A stretch of DNA of 64,000 nucleotides from positions 608,884 to 672,883 of the forward strand of contig JAACJO010000021.1 of NCBI GenBank assembly GCA_013368445.1, read 5' to 3'. The number at the start of each line of letters is the position of its first letter. Position 1 is the stretch's first letter. The position numbers were made by a program, and so were the translations under genes. Origin of the DNA: Leucocoprinus leucothites. Taxonomy: Eukaryota; Basidiomycota; Agaricomycetes; Agaricales; Agaricaceae. Shown one piece after another: positions 59,360-64,000 of this stretch. Under the pieces are notes generated by a model. That model was not told where the DNA came from. It did no database searches and saw nothing but the letters and a program-made list of their open reading frames with translations.

Positions 59360-62300
59360 ATGCCTCCTCCTCCCCCTCCTCCCCCTCCTCCACCACCGCC
59401 TATCTGCTTCCCTTTCATTTCAAAGAAACAAAAACGCAGACTCTCCATTGGCGAAGCTTCGGAAATATCTCACAATTTGAGTCCGAGCGGTGGACGACAC
59501 ACACGTACGGCTTCGACGTCCCATATTGGCAGGCATCCTTCGTTTGCGCCTAGCACATCGACGTTGACGACGAACGCTGACAAATTTGACCTTTCGTACC
59601 GACTCGGAAAAGTACTCTGAAGTACCGTCTTTGGTTGGGGGTGAAGAGCATTACTACCCGAGGGATATCAAGGAGAAGGACACCATGAAGACCTTTACTA
59701 GTCCGATTTCTGTGAATTTGAAGAGGGGGAATACAATGTCTGGCACGAAAAAGTCTGGCAATTCGGGCTCAAAGTGGGGATATGGATGGGGATTAGGGAG
59801 GAAAGAGAAGGAAAGTAGAGGCAGATTTGGCGAGAATGTCGGATACAACAACGCCGCTGCCTTTGTATCAGGCTGAGAGGTCATCGTCCTCGGATAGAGA
59901 ACAGGGCGAGATGATGGTTCCTCATCCTCACAGGTCAAACTCGAAATCGACCCAAGGCAGTCACAGTACTATCCGCGCTTCCCCTTCACACAGTTCCCCT
60001 CATGGTACACTCGGACGCCGAGATACAGCAAAATCACGAGACACTACACGAACGAGGGATACTACTCGTACAAGGGATACCGCTCGTACAAAAGACAGTA
60101 GGATGACCTCGAGCAGCAAGTCTTCTGCACTACCAAGACCGCCACTCATGGCTTCAGACTCGACCAGCACACTCGTCGGAAGCGCACTAGAGAGAAAGAG
60201 ATCCAGGGTGATGTCGAGAGCATACCTGACAGGAGCGTCAACACAACGGAGAGGCTGGCGGACCTTAGAGCAGAGATGGAGAAAGCCGGTGTTGATTACT
60301 AGTGAGTATCGACTCCGTGGTGCTCGATGTTGTTGCTGGTACTCATCAATCTTTCAGCATCGTCCCATCAGAGGACGCCCACGGGTCCGAGTATGTCGCA
60401 GCAAGTGACAAACGTCGCGAGTTTCATCACAGGGTAACTTTCCTATCTCCTCGCACACCTCACCTCTCTTTGCTCACTACTTTACAGCTTCACCGGCTCG
60501 GCAGGCGTGGCCATCATTACCCAGTCTGCCGCGTACCTCGTATCGGATTCTCGATACTGGATTCAAGCTGAAGCACAGACCGACAGGAACTGGCAAATTA
60601 TTAGAGCTGGTGATATCTATGGCTCTGATGGGCGCTCAAGAAGCAATGTCGTCAAAGACTGGGTTGACTTTTTCTTGGTACGTATCCCTCACCTCGCTCC
60701 GCTCCACCACAAAAATTTTCTGCAATATGGGCTATTTTGATAATATGTCTATTCACACGTCAATGGCTGTGCTAACTTGTTGCCTCCACAGTCGTTGCTA
60801 ACCAGGGGCCAAGCGAATCGGAATTGACGCCCGAATGATCTCACACGAAAAGGCTGCCTTGATCAACTCCAAGTTATCCCCACTCGATTGTAAATTTATG
60901 TTTCCGTCGCAGAATTTTGGTGGATTTGGTGTGGAAGGATAAGCCTAGTAAACCGAGGGGTGTGGTGTATGTTCAGAGTGTGGAGTATACTGGTGAGACT
61001 TGTGTGCGTTTGGAGATGTGGATGGTGGCTGATTTAGTGGTGGTTTTTAGGCGCAGATGCGACGTACAAGATATTCAAGTTGCGGGAATGGATCAAGGCA
61101 CAGCCACCTTCGATTCCCTCCTATTCCAAATCCACAGAGCCTACGCCGCAACAAATACATGTTGGGATGCTCGTCACTTCTCTTTCCTGCATTGGTACGT
61201 CATCCTTCCCTTCATCATTCTGCTCGCTAATCTCATATCCACGTATAGCATGGACACTCAACCTCCGCGGCGTGGATATACCCTTCAACCCTCTCTTCCA
61301 CGCATACCTCTATATCGGTCTAGACAAAGTCATACTTTTCCTTGATTCGTCCAAGGTAGATGAGACCGTGACGCAGTATCTGGAAAAGATGAATGTGGAG
61401 AGGAGGAATTATACGGATTTGTGGCCGTTTTTGAGAAGGAGAGAGTGGGGTGAAGGAAAGGTGCGTTACTCGTTAGTATTAGCGAGATGAAGCTGAAGTG
61501 TTTTTGGTAGTTGTTGATTCCGCCGACGACGTCGTATGCGATTTCGTTGATGCTGACGCATTTCCGGTATACCCTCGCGCCAAATAGAGTAGAGTATATG
61601 ATGTCGATTAAGAATGAGAGAGAGTTTGGAGGATTGAAGAAGGGCTTATATCCGGGATGGAGCTGCTTTTGTACGTCATCTTTTCCTTCCTCGAGCTTTA
61701 ATCGCTCATCGCTTGTACAGGTGCAATTCCTCGCATGGCTAGAGAATAAGCTCAACTCTGGATACGACATCACCGAATGGGAAGCGGCATGGCGTATCAA
61801 AGAGTTTAGAATGAAGCAAAAAAAGTTCATGGGTCTTGCATATGAGACGATTTCGGCGTCGGGGCCGAATGCGGCGTTACCGCATTATACACCGAAGAAA
61901 CATTCGGCGAGGATGATTGATCGGGAGACGCCTTATCTCAAGTGAGTAGTTTCTTACTGATGAGTGAGATGGTATTGATGGGCTGTAGTGATTCGGGAGG
62001 GCAGTATAGAGATGGGACGTGTGATACGACGAGGACCGTTCATTTTGGAAGGCCGACCCCGGATCAGTGTGAGGCGTATACGAGGGTTTTGCAGGGTCAT
62101 GTATGTTTCCTTTTTCTTCAGTTTCAGGGAAAGTTGACTGATAGGGTTGGTAGATTGCGATTGATAGTGCGGTGTATCCTGAAGGCACGTCTGGGTATCA
62201 GTTGGATGTGTTGGCGAGGAAGGCGTTGTGGAAGGATGGTTTGAATTATATGGTGCGTATACCATGATGAAGGGCATGGGTTGAGACTGATGGTGTGGGT

Positions 62301-62793
62301 TTTTTTTTGTAGCATGGAACGGGACATGGATTTGGATCGTTTTTGACGGTGCATGAGGGTGAACATGGGTTTAATAGCAGTGTGCCTCTTATGCCTGGAC
62401 ACGTTATCACTAACGAACCAGGATTCTGTACGTCCTCCTTCCCTCCACAAATACATTCGCCAACTAACCCATTTCACATAGACATCAAAGACAAATGGGG
62501 CGTCCGAATCGAATCCGCACTCATAGTCCGACGCATCCAAACCAAACACGAATTCAACGGTAACATCTGGCTGGGATTCGAACGTCTCACCTGTGTTCCT
62601 ATTCAAACGCGTATGGTGAAAGAGAGTATGTTGACAAAGGAGGAGAAGAGTTGGTTGAAGGAACATAATCAGAGATGTTGGGATGTGTTGAGTCCGTTGT
62701 TGAGGGAGGATAAGGTGGCGTTGAAGTGGTTGAGGAGGGAGGCGGATAGGGGGATTGGGATTGCGACGGGTCCGGGGGGATGGCTATTGATTG
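59360..62793 (+). CDS. Xaa-Pro aminopeptidase (aminopeptidase P, M24B) with frame breaks
   Basis: Removes N-terminal residues next to proline; a metal-dependent cytosolic enzyme. From about 60150 the exons read [76 protein letters not shown] and [20 protein letters not shown]. The catalytic half has the metal ligands in [10 protein letters not shown] (two Asp), [11 protein letters not shown] (His), NEPGFY and RIESALIV (two Glu), so the active site is complete. The probable true end is AIDWD and TGA at 62791-62793. Single-base breaks occur near 60423, 60825, 60912, 61646 and 62774, most of them one extra base in a homopolymer; the last one makes the frame run on to 62945. The Ser/Pro/Arg-rich upstream part (59360-60150, polyproline start, KWGYGWGLG) is probably an N-terminal extension but is less certain. 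Confidence 0.85.
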
Positions 62794-62945
62794 GGATTGA
62801 GCGTGGTTTCTTTTTTTTAGATGTGTGGGTGTGCTCTCATCCTCGCTTTCTGCTCCTTTTCTCTCGCCCGCTCTCGCTCTCTGCTTATTTTTTGACCTTT
62901 GCTCCCTCGACTCTCCATGCGATACCTCCACCCCTACCCCTCTGA

Positions 62946-63453
62946 GACGAATCCTTGCTTCTATTTATATCCACGCGGACCCGGATGCCGTCCCCTAATT
63001 TATCCCCCACCCCGTCCCGGACACCTCTCTCTCTCTCTCTCTCTCTCTCTCCGCGGGACATGTTCAACATGTGCCCGTTATTGTAGCTTTAAAACCTCTG
63101 ATCTCTGACCCTCCTGACTTGACACACGATCTGGCTGGGCCTGGATGACGGAAGGATTTACGATTTTGGAATATATACTGATATACCTCGATTTTTTACT
63201 TAGTTGTTTTCTTTGTTTACTTTTTTTGCTTTTTTTTTGTGCTCGTGCTCGTGCTTGTGCTTGTGATGTCCTCTTCCGAGTTGGGGTACTTGTCTGTGTT
63301 AGTATATGGATTTAGTTTTGTTGGATTTTACTTATGTGATTGAGATTTTGGTTTATGGATTTGAGGGCGACTGAGCTTGATGCGAGTACAAGTTTATTGA
63401 TGAAGTGTATATGGATACATTGTACATGTGATATGACGAGAGGAAGTAAGAAA
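62946..63453. other. Convergent intergenic region with a CT microsatellite
   Basis: It lies between the 3' ends of the aminopeptidase and NOG1 genes. (CT)n at about 63025-63051 (13 units) and short GTGCTC repeats near 63238-63262 are the only features seen. Confidence 0.6.
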
Positions 63454-64000
63454 TCATCTTCTGTCAGTTTTTCCGCCTTTTCGTTTCCCAGCGAACAAGT
63501 GCTTGGGCTGAATAAAAAATCGTTAGAGGATGAACTGTATGCAAAGCGCGTGGCGTACCATCTTAACTTTGATAGCGCGATCGCTCTCACCGGCTTTTGC
63601 GAGCATGTTGCGAGGTCGTTGGCCGAGATTACGCAGTTTCGTAGCGCGTGTGGCTTGCTATACAAGGGGTTATTCGAATAAATGGATGAATGGATGAATA
63701 ATCGTACGGCTTCGTCTCGCGTTCCAGCCAGAGTACGATCAGATCTCGGCATCCGTTTCGCAACAATGTTACCACTATTCGCCTTAACCCTTTTCTTCGA
63801 CGGTTTCTCAACGTTATCCACATCCATATCATTATCACTGTCTTCCCATCCTTCATCTCCCTCACCATCCACATCCATCTCTTCGTCCTCGTCTTCGTCT
63901 CTCTTGCGTTTACGCTGCGTAGCTTGAAGTTTAGCCAGATGCTCTGCACGTTCTTGTATCCGACTGGGGTCCAACCCGGCTTTCAGTGAGTTCGTCAGTG
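63454..64000 (-). CDS. NOG1: Nucleolar GTP-binding protein 1, C-terminal part (runs off the window)
   Basis: GTPase needed for 60S ribosomal subunit assembly in the nucleolus; only the C-terminal tail is in the window. Exons: (edge)..63708, 63657..63559, 63507..63454. The tail reads DPSRIQERAEHLAKLQ, a basic/acidic segment (KRKRDEDEDEEMDVD), KANSGNIVAKRMPRSDRTLA, GESDRAIKVKM and, after the last intron, PKHLFAGKRKGGKTDRR with TGA. The conserved end motif PKHLF-GKRK identifies the family. The GTP-binding domain lies beyond the right edge. Intron ends are GTACGA..TATAG and GTACGC..TTCAG. Confidence 0.92.

Noticed and set aside
1..64000. CRISPR arrays, operons, ribosome binding sites
   Set aside because: The window is eukaryotic (spliced genes, nuclear tRNA introns); no regularly spaced short repeats were seen.

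Overview
The window is nuclear DNA of a filamentous basidiomycete, most likely a mushroom-forming agaricomycete. Genes are split by many short GT-AG introns (mostly 45-75 bp). The gene content also fits: NACHT-type NLR-like genes in several copies, an adenylate cyclase with Ras-association, leucine-rich-repeat and PP2C-like parts, an atypical G-alpha subunit, an EF-hand/zinc-finger gene of a mushroom-specific type, and a Ty1/copia element. No species can be named from sequence alone.

Layout. 1-9.5 kb: three tandem units of about 4.4 kb, each with a minus-strand NACHT gene (the first cut by the window edge) and the start of a divergent plus-strand gene that is complete only in the last unit (9415-11545). 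12.8-15.9 kb: a 16-exon atypical G-alpha gene. 16.7-18.6 kb: an F-box gene. 19.7-21.8 kb: a small secreted cysteine-rich protein and a conserved membrane protein. 22.2-26.3 kb: a single-exon FGAM synthase (purine synthesis). 27-42.5 kb: an accessory region in which a second NACHT gene and an uncharacterised family with an HNCxxF motif form a head-to-head pair. The pair has been duplicated, partly degraded, and split by a young copia element (33812-40212). Two intron-containing tRNA-Lys genes (CUU, UUU) close this region. 43.1-49.2 kb: adenylate cyclase. 49.3-52.9 kb: mostly non-coding, with a diverged direct duplication and an amidoligase-like fragment. 52.9-57.4 kb: an EF-hand/zinc-finger gene. 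59.4-62.8 kb: an aminopeptidase P gene. 63.5-64.0 kb: the 3' end of NOG1.

How it fits together. G-alpha and adenylate cyclase are both parts of cAMP signalling, but the G-alpha carries changes at residues normally needed for GTP hydrolysis and has no N-terminal lipidation motif, so linking the two is conjecture. The accessory regions are the most interesting part. They hold two lineages of NACHT proteins that share an uncharacterised C-terminal region, and one lineage is paired with a possible cysteine-hydrolase-like protein, which resembles the paired arrangement of some fungal and plant immune or allorecognition genes.

Caution: several conserved genes contain single-base frame breaks, nearly all at homopolymers. 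They look more like base-calling errors in the assembly than decay, so pseudogene calls here need care.
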